Numbered from the stretch's first letter, positions 12,331 through 25,002 are shown. The stretch: 64,000 nucleotides of DNA from Romanomermis culicivorax (GCA_963922205.1 CAWUHX010000068.1:620001-684000); one strand, 5' to 3'. Numbers and translations: made by a program. The notes: generated from the letters alone by a model not told the origin.

Positions 12331-12770
12331 TTGCGCCAACCATTTATTTATTTTAGACCAAAAATATGAGTGACACAAACCGTTTTATCGGTTTGTTTAC
12401 CTGAGAATAAATGAAAACACTTTAGCAATAAAGAAATTTTAGAAAATGAAATGATGTAATTAGAGGACCAAAGGTCAGAGGAATTGACCCTCTGACAAAT
12501 CCCAGACACCCTTGAGACGATAAACTACGAAATGAAATAATATTTAATAAATGAATATCACGTACAGTATGCTATATATTTACAGTACTGCATTAGCAGG
12601 TACATTACAAGAGGAAAAAATGATTGTGAAATCATCCTATATATTTTGATTATATTTTTGACAGTTTATGTGGTCGTCCATAGTAAAACTTCATCCCAGC
12701 ATCTTCTTCTTCATTTGCATAAACATTCAGTGGTCTGTCCACCTACTTTAACATTGTTATTTGTTTATTA
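12331..12770. other. AT-rich gap, nothing recognised
   Basis: No open frame, repeat family or RNA gene is recognised. It contains many AATAAT-type simple stretches. Confidence 0.4.
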
Positions 12771-12779
12771 AATATATTT

Positions 12780-13270
12780 GCATATTGGGTCAGCATGTTG
12801 AAGGGCTTCCTGGGTGGCGCCGAATCTGTCCCACCATTGGCCCATGTCGAAGTAGGTGTGACCATTCCGACCAGGGTTCAACGAAAATGGCAAGGTTCGG
12901 GACCCGTGGATTGATTAAAATATCAATCCTACAGGTGGAATGTTGTATGTTACTATACAACAGGCGTATGGTAAGTAAACAAAGGGCTTAAGGCCCAGGC
13001 ATCACCCGTCGTAGACGTCACATAAGGAGAAAGACCTCTCGAGGGATTTTCCCATATCGTTCCTTCCAAAGAATATTCATTTTCCTCTGGGAGTCTATAA
13101 GGTCCGCTCTGTGAGGGCCCGTTATTAGTAAGTGTTTGTTGTTGCCAGGTCTGGGCGAGAACTGTTGTACTATATGTGAGGCATAGCCAAGGAGAAGTTC
13201 TAACTAGTTTCGATCGACCATCTTTCTTTACTTCCGAAGGCAAGATGTGTACAACATTTGTACATAGTCA
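12780..13270 (-). pseudogene. Decayed coding-like island of unknown family
   Basis: This GC-richer island stands out in AT-rich DNA. On the minus strand a roughly 105-codon frame without an ATG runs from about 13268 to a stop at 12953-12955; it includes the segments WLCLTYSTTVLAQTWQQQ and GTIWENPSRGLSPYVTSTTG. A second minus-strand frame, between about 12900 and 12780, includes NGHTYFDMGQWWDRFG. The composition (W, Y, G, N and T rich) resembles an extracellular protein or glycoprotein fragment. The two parts are in different frames, as expected for a relic or for exons with an unseen intron. It may be debris of another mobile element. I recognise no family. Confidence 0.35.
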
Positions 13271-14610
13271 TGTCTCCATTGTAAATTAGATGATCACAAC
13301 ACAACCCACATATTTCGAATCCTCTTGAAAATCTGTTTCTGAAAACATAATGAGAAATATGTCTTGAATAAAATTACAGCAAAATCCCTACTAGAAAAAT
13401 TTTTGGGTGTATGGCTAAAATTTTATCTGATGCTACCGTCAAGTTGTCACCTACGGCATACCATACGCGGAAAGCCACTTGAAAAGTCTGTACCTTCGAA
13501 TATGATGCACAACATTTTCTCAAGATATACGCAAAAATTCCAAGAATCGTCGCAAGAAAATCAAGATGTAAAAGTTTTTCAATGTTCGACTTTCTTTTCA
13601 AGTCCACCGCAAATTTTTGTAATATGATCTTGAAAAAATTCATGATGTTATCTTTAAAAAATCAAAACAACATCTTGTAAAAAAATTAAGCCGTTTTGGC
13701 AGATCGTTTTTAACTGCCACAAATGAGGATAGTATAAAACAGCAAAATAGTGATGCTGAAAGCCACAAAACAATGCAAATACTGATTTTCAATTTGACAA
13801 TCATCACACGGCGTTTTACCCTGTACCAAACCAGCTTTTTTGGGCAGAGACAAAAAATAGGTCGAGATATAAAATCGTTCCTTAAAAACTATCTCCAAAA
13901 AGCTAATAATCATGAGTCAAAAATGAAATTGACACCGTATTCATAAATTTATCAACAGTAGGTTAACCCAGAGGTAGGAAAAATCCTACTTTGTGGGTAG
14001 TTTTTCATTACTACCTGCAGGTGGGAAAAATCCTTATTTGATATATTGGAAATGAATTAGATGTCTACCTGTTGATAAAAAATTCCTAAACTTGGCTATT
14101 TTCTACCTGGTTTCATGAACAAGATTTCTACTTGCGAATAGATTTGTCCTACTAACAGACAGGAAAGCTATCTGCTAGCAATGTTCATGACGTCTCTATG
14201 TCGAAATACGACCATTTTTACGATTTTCCTGTCTTACTGCAGCAGTATCCATATTGTTTTGAGGTCCGCTCGAATGGCTTGATGAAAATGTTGTGATCAA
14301 GCTGTCTTTTTCCAGTAGAGTCAAATGGACCTGTTTACCTTAAAACTCACGTTCGTGGAATTGTTCTGACTGAATTTTTCCTTATCATATTTATGCTGCT
14401 GAAAATATATTTACGATTGAAACTGGCCGGTACCCTTTCCGAAAAATGCCAAATATGCGAAAATCAGGTACATTGTGATAAGTATATTCTTTCTGCTGAC
14501 TGACTGAGAAAATTTGCAAGTAACGAATTTTTCAATTATCCACCAGGTAACTGTATTTTCAGTTTGAAATTTATTTTTTACGCTCCGTTTCCAGTGATAC
14601 GTACTAAAAA
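13271..14610. other. Intergenic DNA with degenerate repeats
   Basis: No gene is supported. Between about 13960 and 14160 there are loosely repeated units with the words TACCTG and GGAAAAATCCT, about 40-60 bases apart, suggesting an old tandem array. The short open frame at 13364-13627 has no exon boundaries or recognisable content. Confidence 0.4.
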
Positions 14611-17600
14611 ATGAGACAGTTTTTATTAATCTTTGCTTTATTGGCCAACATTTCGGGTAAGCTGTTTCTAACCAGCATGGTAAAGAATGAATTTTGTGAT
14701 AATTTGTCAGCTGACAAGGCTATAATTGTACATTCGATGGATGATTTTTTAGATGAATGTCATTCATACATCACAGATGTCAATATTGAGCTTTCATTAT
14801 TCTACATATTAATTCGTTATGTTAGAGTATTTGCGGAATCAGGATAATCTGTTTTTCTTGAGATGCTTCTAAATCTCGGAAGTGGAAAGCAAGTACTTTT
14901 CATACTTCCACGTTTTTCTGATAAACTATATGCCACATAGTAGTGAAAAATTGTTCTCAACTAGAACTTTTAAAGTGGAAAATATCGCTGAAAAAAACAT
15001 TGTATAAAAGACTTTGACGACATTTTGGATTTTTTTATGTTTCAATTCCCAAGCATTTTATTAAAAAATAGACTATAGTAAATGCTCTATTTATGAAACA
15101 TGTCCAACTTTAAATGCTTAGTTTTCACAGCTGCCATACTTCTTTTTTGATGATGGAAATACGAACTGCAGACTTGAACTAATGTTTTTGTATAAGCTGA
15201 GCTTGCTGGTTTGTATCCATTGTGCTTGCTCATGTCCGTACATTTCAGTTTTTGTCTTTTGCGACGAAGAACCTGTTCCAGATGGAGATACGACTAGTCA
15301 ACCTTTAATATTTATCCTGCCAATGGTTACGAAGTAAGGAAATTTCAAATGCCCAAATTGATGTTTACTATTTCCGGGCCTGAGATATTCTTTTAAATTC
15401 GATATGGCTAGAACCATGCTTATCGAATATTCAAACTTTGATTCGGCAATCATATTGTCAGCAGACCACCTGTAATTTATTCAAACGAAGATGGCTTCGT
15501 TTAGGGAACAATTTTTGAACACAACCGACCCCGTCGACCTGTGCGCCATACAATGCGATGTGGACGTTGATACAGCCGAAGATTCGAAAGAGTTTTTGAG
15601 GCAGGTAGCCCAATCGTCCATTCTTTCGGCAAATTTTACAAACTTCGCCACGTTTTTCGACAATGAAAAATTGACGAAAATTTGCAAGTAAAAATTTGAC
15701 ATATTTTTCGGTTCACTATGTTTCGAAGTATCATTCCGTTTTTCTTTAAATACATCTAAATAAAAAAAACTTGGAAGCAAGTACTATTTTTATGATTTTC
15801 TGCCTAATCGTATTTTATATAGGACTGGTAAATGGTTACCAATTTTTTAAGTAAACAATTCTGGGATAAGAGCTTTGTGTAAATAATTTCCGGGTGGTAT
15901 CAATTTTCGTCTTTCTCAATTCACAAGCAGAAAATCGAAAAGTATGATATAGTACTTGCTTTCCAAGAAGCATTTCAGTAAAAACAGATTATCTGACCAT
16001 TCAGTATTGATAAAAACTGAAGTGAGAAAGTGTCCAAGTGCAAAGTCTCCGAAACCATACCTGCTATAGTCTATTCGATAGCTAACGGCAACCTGAGTAC
16101 ATTAAACGTCACAACATCTTCAAGTGTCTCCGTTACTGATATCGACTATAGACTAACTCAACACTGAAGAATACATTTATGCAAATTTAGATGTAATTAT
16201 GGGACTATGAGCTAAATAGATTAATGTGACAGTGCTGGCAATGTCCATAGGCTATCGAATGACCTATAAAATGTTAATGATTGGAATTCACACTTGACGT
16301 AGTGCAAGTAAGTTGCGACCTTTATTGAACAGTTGCCTGATGAACATTTTTTCAGTGACAGCAGCAAAGTCATGAAATGCGTGAATGAATGTCCCGACCG
16401 ACCTTGGAAAGATAGGATGACGGTGCTGTATGACCCATTAACTTACCTTTGCTCTGGATCGGGTGAGTTCATGAATTCGGAACGCCATATTCTTCAATGA
16501 AAAACTGACGCAACTTTTTTAGACTTTTTGAATCACGCCAACTGCCTCCGTGACGTCTATCGCGAAAATAAAGGTCAATGCGAAATTTTGCCGGAGTGCC
16601 AAGAACACAGTGATCAGGTCGTTAGTACTGCTTATTTGTCGATTATGAGTTTGGATGAAACGCCAACCCCGCAAACAACTAACCTTGGCATTGAGATGAT
16701 GCAGCACATGTGCAAGTAAGGCACTGTGAAAGATGAACCGTAGCTCAAGCTATAGCTGCTTCTGTATTCTATAAAATTCTGTTTATGTTACAGCTTTACT
16801 TTCTCTATATATTATGTGTAAGAATTAAGCTGCAGCTTAAGCTATAGCTGAACTTTAGTTTAAGTGTGTTTGATGACTTCAGCCTGAATGTTGTCTTACC
16901 ATAATCATTACTTTACCGTTTGACATCGTTTGAGAGAGTATTGTAAAAATTACGTCAATTTTTTGACGGATTATTCCTTTCTATCAGAATACCAACTATC
17001 TGTCTAAGAATTGTGATTGACTTGTTGAAGGAAAACTATCCTTATGGCTGATGTTATGTTCGGGTATTCAGCTGATAGTAAAATAAATGAACTGTCAAAC
17101 AATTACTGTTTCATGTTTCTGTGTTGCACAATATACAAGCTACCGTGATTTATTATGACATTAATTATCAATAACTCGTGCATGCAAAAAGTTTATCTAA
17201 ACTTTGAAATTCACAGCATGTCTTCAAAATAGAATATATCAACAGTAGAATCGCCCATTCTTTGTTAGCATTGACTACGACTCCCAAGCCACAAATAAGG
17301 ATGTCAAAGCGTCGTAAAAACACCTATATTCGGTTCAACTATAATCCGTTTTTTTGTACAGCTTAAGCATTTAAGAATTTAAAAATTGAGTACTTTCTTT
17401 AATATCATTTGCTCATCGGTTTTATCGTAGAAACTTCGAAAAGTATAAAGTTTTAGTAGGGTGGATTCTGAATTTTACAGTTTCATGTGAAAAGTATGTA
17501 ATGTCACCAATTTTCTAAGGCATTTACGACAAGATTCGTACAAAAATGATTTGGTTTCGCTTGCTTTCAGGTACATCGAATGCGCCAACAATTGCAGACA

Positions 17601-17772
17601 AGGCGATATCGTGTCCAAATGCGGCAATGAAGCTAACGACGAACTGCTGCTGTTCTACCGTCGCTTTATGACCACCATCAAATTGTTAATGAGCCTATAC
17701 CATTCGGCCAGAACTGGATCGGAGCTCCAATTTGACGATACTTGCGATAAATTGGGAACCTTCACTGCCTAA
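14611..17772 (+). CDS. Secreted cysteine-rich protein, six exons
   Basis: Model exons are 14611-14656, 15249-15333, 15505-15687, 16356-16462, 16523-16715 and 17571-17772, summing to 816 nt (271 residues). Every junction keeps codon phase and has GT/AG ends; donors are GTAAGC, GTAAGG, GTAAAA, GTGAGT and GTAAGG, and most acceptors are TTTCAG-like. Exon 1 is a signal peptide (MRQFLLIFALLANISG). The rest has 15 cysteines with C-x5-C in exon 5 (QCEILPEC) and C-x3-C-x8-C in exon 6 (ECANNC). It is probably secreted and disulphide-bonded. The short exon 2 is the least certain, but its phase is the only one found that joins exons 1 and 3. It may belong to a nematode-specific Cys-rich family such as the DUF19/T20D4.11 type; that assignment is a guess. 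Three MITE-like repeats lie in its introns. Confidence 0.72.
14844..15078 (+). repeat. MITE-like family A copy (intron 1)
   Basis: It begins with a variant of the end CTGTTTTTCTTGAAATGCTT and ends with the inverse, AAGCATTTTATTAAAAAATAG. It carries the family's internal word GTGGAAAGCAAGTAC. Length is about 235 bp. Confidence 0.75.
15734..15993. repeat. MITE-like family A, two half-copies in inverted orientation (intron 3)
   Basis: Both ends carry the family A terminus followed by the internal GGAAAGCAAGTACTA word, pointing towards each other. This is a foldback arrangement of two left halves rather than a normal copy. Confidence 0.6.
16735..16865. repeat. Short CAGCTG-palindrome family copy (intron 5)
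   Basis: Contains repeated TTAAGCTGCAGCTTAAGC-type words at both sides of an AT-rich centre, related to the larger foldback element at 36423-36779. It is degenerate and lacks the terminal GGCCGGTTTCATC motif. Confidence 0.5.
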
Positions 17773-18141
17773 CAGATTTTCAGTTTCATCATTATTAATA
17801 TACAATGTTTTAGGAACTGGGCTTAGATTTATGAAGCTTTTTGTTGCACGTTACAAAAAAAATATCCATGAAATACATAGTGCTCGAAGGGCTTCTGTGC
17901 GAATTGTAGATGTTCAAATGCAGCGGGACCTTGTCAGCAGACGTTCCAGAGTTGATCAAGAGCAGATATAAAAAGGGGTGCCTAACATACTCTAGAACCA
18001 GGATTGTCACGATGAACCCAGCCGTATGCGTCGGTTGGAAGATGCCTGGTTTAACATACATACAAGTCCATTCCAAACAATATCGATAAGAGAAATTATC
18101 TATCCTGACTTGGTTGATAAGAGATTTGCTTCAAGCGACTT

Positions 18142-18400
18142 GGAAAGTAAATTCTACACCAGGAAAATAGTATAGCTCATTACAGTAATGTAAGAAAAAA
18201 AAATTCTCGTCCATGAGCGGTTAATGAAACACCTGCAAAGTTCCCTAAATAACCAAGTCAAATGATTGAAATTTCTCGATTAGCTCTCGTCGACGCGGTT
18301 CTATCCGAGTAAAAAGTGGATAAATATGACATTTTTTAAAATGATTTTGGCGTCCGAGTTGTAAAAAATATAGTTTTTTCTACAGTATACAGTTTTCGAC
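18142..18400 (+). repeat. Family D repeat fragment
   Basis: Matches the left part of the elements at 24347 and 58640: GGAAAGTAAATTCTACACC at its start, then TTCTCGTCCATGAGCGG, and later GTAAAAAGTGGATAAA. It is truncated. Confidence 0.55.
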
Positions 18401-19340
18401 TACTCACAAATCGCACCTCAAATTAAATCTACTTCGGAGGTGTGCCCTGACTACAACGCAGAGTTGTATCAACAAAAAATATGTTTGACCTTAAAACGGA
18501 TGATATCCAAGTGCATTAACCAAATTTAAAATTTCCACAAATTGCTTCATTCTGCTGCAACATACAGAAATGCTTTTCCGTATGAAAAACCTGCAAGGGC
18601 CCGTGAGCATCTTCCTTTCTCAAGTTGTAGGCCAAGTTACATTCGATTTTCGAGAAAAAGATGTTTGCAAATTTAGGGTTTTCGTATTTAAATTTAGGTC
18701 TGAGCGTCCTTCTGTGTTGCAAGTTTGATGCAAATGATTACCATTACCATCAGTATCCTATCTCAGTTGGTTCTAGACCCAACTGCAGCTCTTCAAGAAA
18801 TAAATACTTTAAGTTTTTGAAACCGGCTAACTTTGCAGAAATACTACATGCTCCTGAAAACCTCAGCTGCTCAAAAGTCATGGATTTACTGTTCACTGTT
18901 TGAGTTTTCTTTGTGCTACTCCGTTCATTTTGAAAACACATCAGCGAAGTCGAAGCGTAACCTATTCAAAATTGAGAAAGATTCACTAACCTAGTGCCAA
19001 AAAAGTTTTTTCATGACGCAGATTCTTCAATAATCATATTTTTGAACTATGGTTTTTTTCTCCTGATCTCTAGTAATGCTGTATTCTCTAAAACTTCGCT
19101 GCTTTATCTACTATTCGTAAGATGATTAAGTTTTATAGAAGACTTAAATTGAAACGTGACAGAAATTAAAATGTTGTCGAATAATAGTCAAAACTGGTCC
19201 AAGAAAGTTAGATTTCTCATTTAGAAAGTTGTAAAGGTTGATTGAGAATGCATAAAAATTTTCATAAGATCGTAAAATAAGAAATGACACTTGCATTTTA
19301 CTTTTATAGTTTAGAACTATTTACGGAAAAATAGACTACA

Positions 19341-19589
19341 CTATATTCTGTTTTTTTTAAATGCTTCCAAACCGAAAAGTGACACAAATCAGTACTGTCG
19401 TCAAAATCTTTTACATAGGGCCGTTATTATAAATTCTTCGCTCGAAAAATTGTCTCAGGTTAGGTCAGTATGCTCACAAATTTCCAGTCCTATATGATAT
19501 ATTGTTTATCAGAAAATCGTGAAAATCTAAAATACTACTTGCTTTCCACTTTCATTATTTAGAAGCATTTCAAGAAATACCGACTATAA
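19341..19589 (-). repeat. MITE-like family A copy, inverted
   Basis: Has TACTTGCTTTCCACTTTC and ends in AGAAGCATTTCAAGAAATAC, the reverse complement of the family A left end. The other end reads TTCTGTTTTTTTTAAATGCT. Confidence 0.72.
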
Positions 19590-20021
19590 GAATGTTCAAA
19601 CTGGCATGGAAAGGCAGAAGTTTGAGCAGTGACTGAGTAAGATGCTCAACTAGAATTTTGCTGCATTTATGAAAAAAATTTTCAACCTAAAAAGTAAATC
19701 AATATACTAAATTTGAGGTTAAGGTACCACAATAAGCATACAATAAAAACATTTTTAGAAATTCGTATACAGTAATTTTATACTTGATCTGATCGATTTC
19801 GACAAGTTCAGAACGCTGAATCTACCGAAAATTTATACAAAATTCTGTATACGTGCTTACGTTATTTGTCTGCATTTGACGAGCGGGAAAATAATTCTGT
19901 TGATTTATTGAAAGTTCTTGCAGCTACTGATTCTACATAATTTTTCCACTAAAAGCAATAATCAAGCGGCGATTTTTCAAAAATCATTTTTCTTGTTTCG
20001 ATCAGGCTCCATCTACCAATT

Positions 20022-21006
20022 CTAGGCTTTCTTGGCTTTCTTGGCAGCCGCCGCTCGTTTCGGGCACGGGCAATATTGGGCGTCCTTGCCCGGTGCTCCA
20101 GGTTTGCCCGGTCCTCCGGGCGTGCCTTTACCACCCGGTTCGCCGGCCTTGCCGGGCGGTCCTTGAGGTCCAGAATCGCCGTTAGGTCCCAATTTGCCGT
20201 CGGGGCCGGGCGGGCCTGGCGGTCCAGCGGGTCCTTTATCGCCGGCTGGTCCTTTATCGCCGTTGGGGCCTTTGACACCGTTGACTCCGTCTTTGCCTGG
20301 GCCTCCGGCCGGTCCGTCCTTGCCTGGTTTGCCGGGTTCACCAGCGGGGCCGGGAGGCCCTTGGGCGCCGTTGCCGCCGGGTTTGCCATCGGGACCGGGT
20401 TTGCCAGAGCCGCCTTTGTTGCCCTGAAAATAGAAAAAATTCAGAATTTAAGATGAAACTTTTCATAATTGTTGAACATACAGCTGAGCCGGGAGGTCCA
20501 GCAGGGCCGGTGGGTCCTTTGGGACCGGGCGGGCAGTTGCAAGCTTTCTCTCCATGTTTCTCCGGTGGCCTGTACAAACGGCCTTTCTCGCCCTTGGGAC
20601 CGGGCTGGCCGGCTGCTCCGGCATCTCCGTCCATACCATCGTCTCCCGGAGCGCCGACCGGTCCGGGCGGGCAGGTATTATCTTCACGACATTCTGAAGG
20701 TCAGAGAAAAAAATTGTAGTCTAGCATGCATAATTTTCATGCAAATTAGTTCTTACGGCAAATTCCTTGCGTTTGGCGAACTTGGCGAGGTTTGTTGTTC
20801 GAGTAGGACAATCGTCGAGCCATTAGGATTTCTTTCCAAGCGTCTTCGGCCAAAACGTTGAATTCATCCATATTCAATTGGAGCTTGTTTTGTATGGTGG
20901 CCATCTTTTGCCACAAGATGGGCAAGAAGAGGAGCACGCTGATCATTGCCCCGATGCTCATCACTATGGCTAGCGAGCCGGCCGTCGTAGTGGACAGGGA
21001 CACCAT
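20022..21006 (-). CDS. Cuticle collagen, 287 aa, three exons
   Basis: Exons on the minus strand are 21006-20757, 20693-20482 and 20423-20022 (864 nt with the TAG stop). The ATG at 21006 opens the nematode cuticle collagen N-terminal domain: a membrane-spanning segment near residues 10-32 ([20 protein letters not shown]) and the typical [14 protein letters not shown]. After a basic stretch come the Cys cluster C-x2-C-x5-C, a short Gly-X-Y block, an interruption with [18 protein letters not shown], a long Gly-X-Y block, and the C-terminal YCPCPKR followed by an Ala/Lys tail. It should be trimmed, trimerised and crosslinked into the extracellular cuticle. The first intron is 63 bp. It is a close paralogue of the gene at 26806-28908, with the same strand, length and intron phases. 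Confidence 0.93.
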
Positions 21007-22924
21007 GCTGAAAAATACCAGATGAGATTATGGAGTTTGGCGACAAAATATAATCAAAGTCTTAATCAGTTAATTAACTTCTATTTTTATCTGTTTTTTC
21101 CGCACTGATCTTATTTCGGACAAGGCTGGTGAATTCATAGAAAAGCTATTCCTGTGGAAGATTCACGAATCTGGTCTGCGCTTAATCCATGAAATCCAAA
21201 AGTTCTACATATTTTTCTGCTAGTGTTGAACCCTGTGTGATTTCAAATTGATTTTCATTTTGCCGACAGAAATTACAGAATTTTAGCCTCGTCTCTAGAA
21301 GACATCTGAAGCTCTAGAGTGTATACAATTTTTGATGCAGACGACCTCTAGAACGCTATGGTGAGTCAGTAGAAAATTCTGTTCAAAATTGATTTTCCCG
21401 GATTTTTGTCAGATTAAAAATGACAAAAAAAGATAACTTCAGAAGTAGTAAATTTTTTCGGGCTCAATGTTAGAATTGTTTTACCTTACTTGTCAAACTT
21501 CACTCCTGTATTTCAATTTAATGATACTGAACAATTTTCTTTCACGTAGAACTACTTGTTTATAGATTCGTCATGCATAGATTTCGGTAGATTCCCATGA
21601 ATTTCAGATACATTCATTATAGCATGATTCCGAAAGTTGATTTCGGAAGCAAGTTTTTGTGTCTTTGTATGAAAGCTTTGATTCGTATGGAAAAAAATTG
21701 AAAAATCAGACTACAATGAAATGCCTGGTGTAAAAGTCTATTTGATCATCATGTTTAGTTTATGAAATGAACGTTGATACGAAGAATTTAGCCGTTAATG
21801 ATTACGTCTACGCTGACAGCAGATATGTGCCAATATTTTGGCACAATAAATTAGACAGTACATGAGTCAAGACAGAAAATGACTACAGTTCTCAAAACTT
21901 TCTATGCAGTCTGTTTATTGCCTACTAGGGAAATTATAAATCCTGACGAATTTGTGAATTTATGAAAATGTTTGAAATCCAGTCTCTTTCAGCTCATCAC
22001 TCAGCGGAAGCTCTAATATCAAGTAATTCCTTCCAAGCCTTTCCAAACCAATTTTTATGGTACCTATTGAATCAAAACTCAACGACAATAAAGAACCTTA
22101 CTTGATAAATACGAATAAGACTAAACTTTAAGTAATGATGTTTCTTATTCGGAATTATCCTTTTATATCGCCAACCTCCAGTATCGGTTGGCCGACTACG
22201 CTTTTTACGGTTGAGGGCTCGCTTCTTGTGGGAGATAAAAATATGTGAAAAACAACTAGTTTCTGCTGAAACACCACAAATCAAATTGACATGAGCAAAA
22301 GTGCGTAGAAATTTTGACGAGAAAAAGTTGCCTCTTCGGAAGTAAAAAAACTGACCCCCTTTTCAAACAACTTTTCCTAAATTTGGTAGTCAAACTAACT
22401 AAAGTCGATAAAAAAAAGTTTTAATTTCGATGCACCGGTGACATCTGAACATTGGATAGTCACGGTCTGCCCGATACGTGAAACGAGTGAATAATACACA
22501 ATAATGCGTACTATAATTATTTTTTTCTTGACACTATGACTTGCTAAGCCAAATTTCAAGCCGAGTGTGAAATGCGGGTCAAATGGAAATCTGGTCAAGA
22601 TACGCGGAACACCCTAGGATTATCGGAACGTGAATATTTTTTATGCAAATTTGATTAATTGTTTCTCGTGCATACTGTTGTTATTCAATGTTTTGACGCA
22701 GGACTACTGGCGTGTAGTCGGGTTTTCCATTATGGTGTCAAAATGCCAGTTATCATATTTCTTCTTATTGAGATTCAACACAAACGTGATCGGCAGTTTT
22801 TTATGGTTCAAGGAAATCGTATTTAATGATTTGCTTGAAATTACTGATTTATGCTTTCTATTCAAAATAAATCAGGGTTTCTTCTAGAAAATGTACGTCA
22901 AAATCGCACATTTGTGAAACCGAC

Positions 22925-23050
22925 GACTTGCACTTGATTTTTTGGAATCAAGATGCATCTTTATTTTTTAGAAATCAAATCGAGATTCATCTGATTTCAT
23001 TTCTTGGAATCAGGTTGCTTCTTGATTTATTTTTCCAAATCAAGTTGAAA
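22925..23050 (+). repeat. Degenerate short tandem repeat
   Basis: Words such as TTTTTGGAATCAAG, TTTCTTGGAATCAGG and TTTTTCCAAATCAAG recur about every 50-60 bases with an ATC-rich filler. It is an old, imperfect array. Confidence 0.4.
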
Positions 23051-23316
23051 ATGGAATTGTCGCGTTTTTCGTCGACGTATTGAATATTGTACTACAGAAC
23101 TTGTTTTATGAAGTTTAATTTTTGACGAGTCATCATTAATTCAAGTTTTGCTCTCATTTTGCTTTTGAATTTCCTAGATTTCACTTATCTGAAAGGTAGT
23201 TGAAAAATTTCTGAAATTGTGTTGCAAAAAAGACTTGATAATTTTTCTGTCACATGAAAAATTTGATGTATTCATCTTAAAATGTTATTTCAATAATGCT
23301 TTATTGAGTTTTATAG

Positions 23317-23780
23317 GATGATCGAGAGTGTTATCGAAAATTTCTCGGAAATGGGCTTTCTATCCAAACTGAAATTCAGCAATCAGTATGTTTTTTCACT
23401 TCGAAAATTCCCATCTTACGCCGAGACCTGAAATGGTAGGGATAAATAACATAGTTATTTTATATATGCGGTCAAATATCTCAAAGCATCCGCTTTAATA
23501 AAAAATTTGCATTACCCGAACATTGATTTGCATTACCCTCTCATATGTTCGTAAGTTCATTTTTCTTTTCCCTGAAATTAACATGATCCGACTGTGTTCC
23601 ATATCGCCACTTGATAAACTAACTTTTGATGAGTTTTTCGATTCGGACCGGTGCAACAAAAAAGATAGAACACGGGATTTTCCATTTTTCAGGCATGCCG
23701 AATTCATCAAGCTATGCTTCGCAAGTAAGTTTTCTTGTCCAGAATGTTTTCCGGAAGTGTGTCGACTCTTACATGATTAA
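23317..23780 (+). other. Possible exon fragments of an unidentified gene or relic
   Basis: A TTTTATAG acceptor near 23317 is followed by an ATG frame of 23 codons (IESVIENFSEMGFLSK). Further on, 23584-23726 reads a Cys-containing segment (PLDKLTFDEFFDSDRC), with a TTTTTCAG acceptor and a GCAAGTAAG donor at its end. The pieces do not join into a convincing gene. They may be the remains of a small secreted protein gene. Confidence 0.25.
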
Positions 23781-24346
23781 TGTAAATGTAAGCTTTTTAA
23801 GAGATTTTGGATCACTTGTGATCAACTAGTTTTCTGGAATTTTAACCCAACCAGATTTGTATTTGAGGATTCGTTAGATCAAAAACAGATCAGACTTTTT
23901 CGTTAGTCTAGAAGTTCGGAAATAACGTTTTAACAAAACTTTGTTATCTTCAAGGATTTTCATAGTAACAAAGCCATGTTTTGAAAAAAGTTGTTTATGA
24001 ATCCTTGGACTTATTAGCCATTAGAGAATCAGTTTCTCAGGATTTGATCTGTCGAGGTGATAATATGATAAATGCAACGCTCAGTTTGATATCTCCTGGA
24101 CGAAAAATTCCTATGTGGATGCGACATGGAAAAAAAACCTTCACTCAATTATAGGAAACTTATGATTCTTGAATCTTTCAGAATCCAACAATCTGTATTC
24201 TGACTTTTCTGTTCTCAATATAAATTTTATTATCTAAAAAATTTTTTACTCATATGCCTGTCTTCTTACTTATCACATAGGCTTCCATGAAAATGTTGCC
24301 CATTTACTTATCCTGAAATCGACGTCAGGTTTTTTAAGGCAGCGAC

Positions 24347-24770
24347 CTCATGAAAGTAAGTTCAACACGGAAAAAGTAGTAATCTTGTTACTGTAAGCAA
24401 TGAAAGAAAATTTCTCGTTCATGAGTGGCAAGCAGAACAACTGAAGATTTCCGTCAATAACCAGATTAAAGCCCAATTCAGAAGTGAAAAATCCGAGAAT
24501 TTTTTTTGCCGACAATCGGCGACAATCAGCGACAATCTGGTAATCGGCGACTGTCGCCGATTCCTGGGATTTAATCGGCGACAATCGGCAATTTCACTTC
24601 TGAGTTGGATTTAAATATTCAAAATTTTTCGAATAGCACTTAGATGTGAGCAGAATTATATCCGTGTGAAAAGTGGATATCAAGCATATGTTTTTTCTTA
24701 AATTTCGAAGAACCCCATTGTCATGGAGAAACTCAGATTTTTCTTACAGTATAAGGTTTTTAACACAGTA
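24347..24770 (+). repeat. Family D repeat copy
   Basis: Starts with CTCATGAAAGTAAGTTCAAC, the inverse of the right ends at 59470 and 35085, and carries the shared words TTCTCGTTCATGAG and GTGAAAAGTGGAT. A smaller foldback element is inserted at 24473-24608. Confidence 0.6.
24473..24608. repeat. Small foldback element with GGCGACAATC core
   Basis: The left arm CCAATTCAGAAGTGAAA (24473-24489) and right arm TTTCACTTCTGAGTTGG (24592-24608) are inverted copies with one mismatch. Between them are tandem and inverted GGCGACAATC units. It sits inside a family D repeat, so it inserted later or grew there. Confidence 0.7.
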
Positions 24771-25002
24771 AGTCAAGTCTCTTGCACAGTCTATTTTTCA
24801 TCAAATGCTTGTAAATTCAAGAACGAAAAAATTCTACATGACGATGATTTAAGAGAAAATTGTGGCAATACGAAACGGTACTTACTTTCCGGTTTAAATT
24901 TTGTGAAGCATTTGGTAGAAAAACATGAACCGTCTATTGATTTTGGCGTCTTATAAAAATTGAATATCAAATATTCGAATCATAAGTCCAAATTCAGTAC
25001 AG

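Larger units (their letters stand above)
17773..20021. other. Intergenic DNA with two repeat copies
   Basis: No gene is supported. It contains a family D repeat fragment (18142-18400) and an inverted family A copy (19341-19589). An AATAAA signal on the minus strand (TTTATT at 19904-19909) lies about 115 bp past the stop of the collagen gene at 20022 and may be its polyadenylation signal. Confidence 0.4.
21007..24346. other. Intergenic DNA
   Basis: No gene is supported. It contains loosely repeated TTGGAATCAAG-type words (22925-23050) and an exon-like stretch at 23317-23780 (separate entry). An 85-codon frame at 22630-22887 starts with GTG and has no recognisable content. Confidence 0.4.

Noticed and set aside
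1..13000. A pair of LTRs around the retrotransposon
   Set aside because: Visual comparison of both flanks gave no direct repeat long enough to call; an alignment program and more left-hand sequence are needed.
20076..20456. Gly/Ala-rich plus-strand frames opposite the collagens
   Set aside because: Antisense of Gly-X-Y coding sequence; the same occurs opposite 26816-27214 and 46793-47257.
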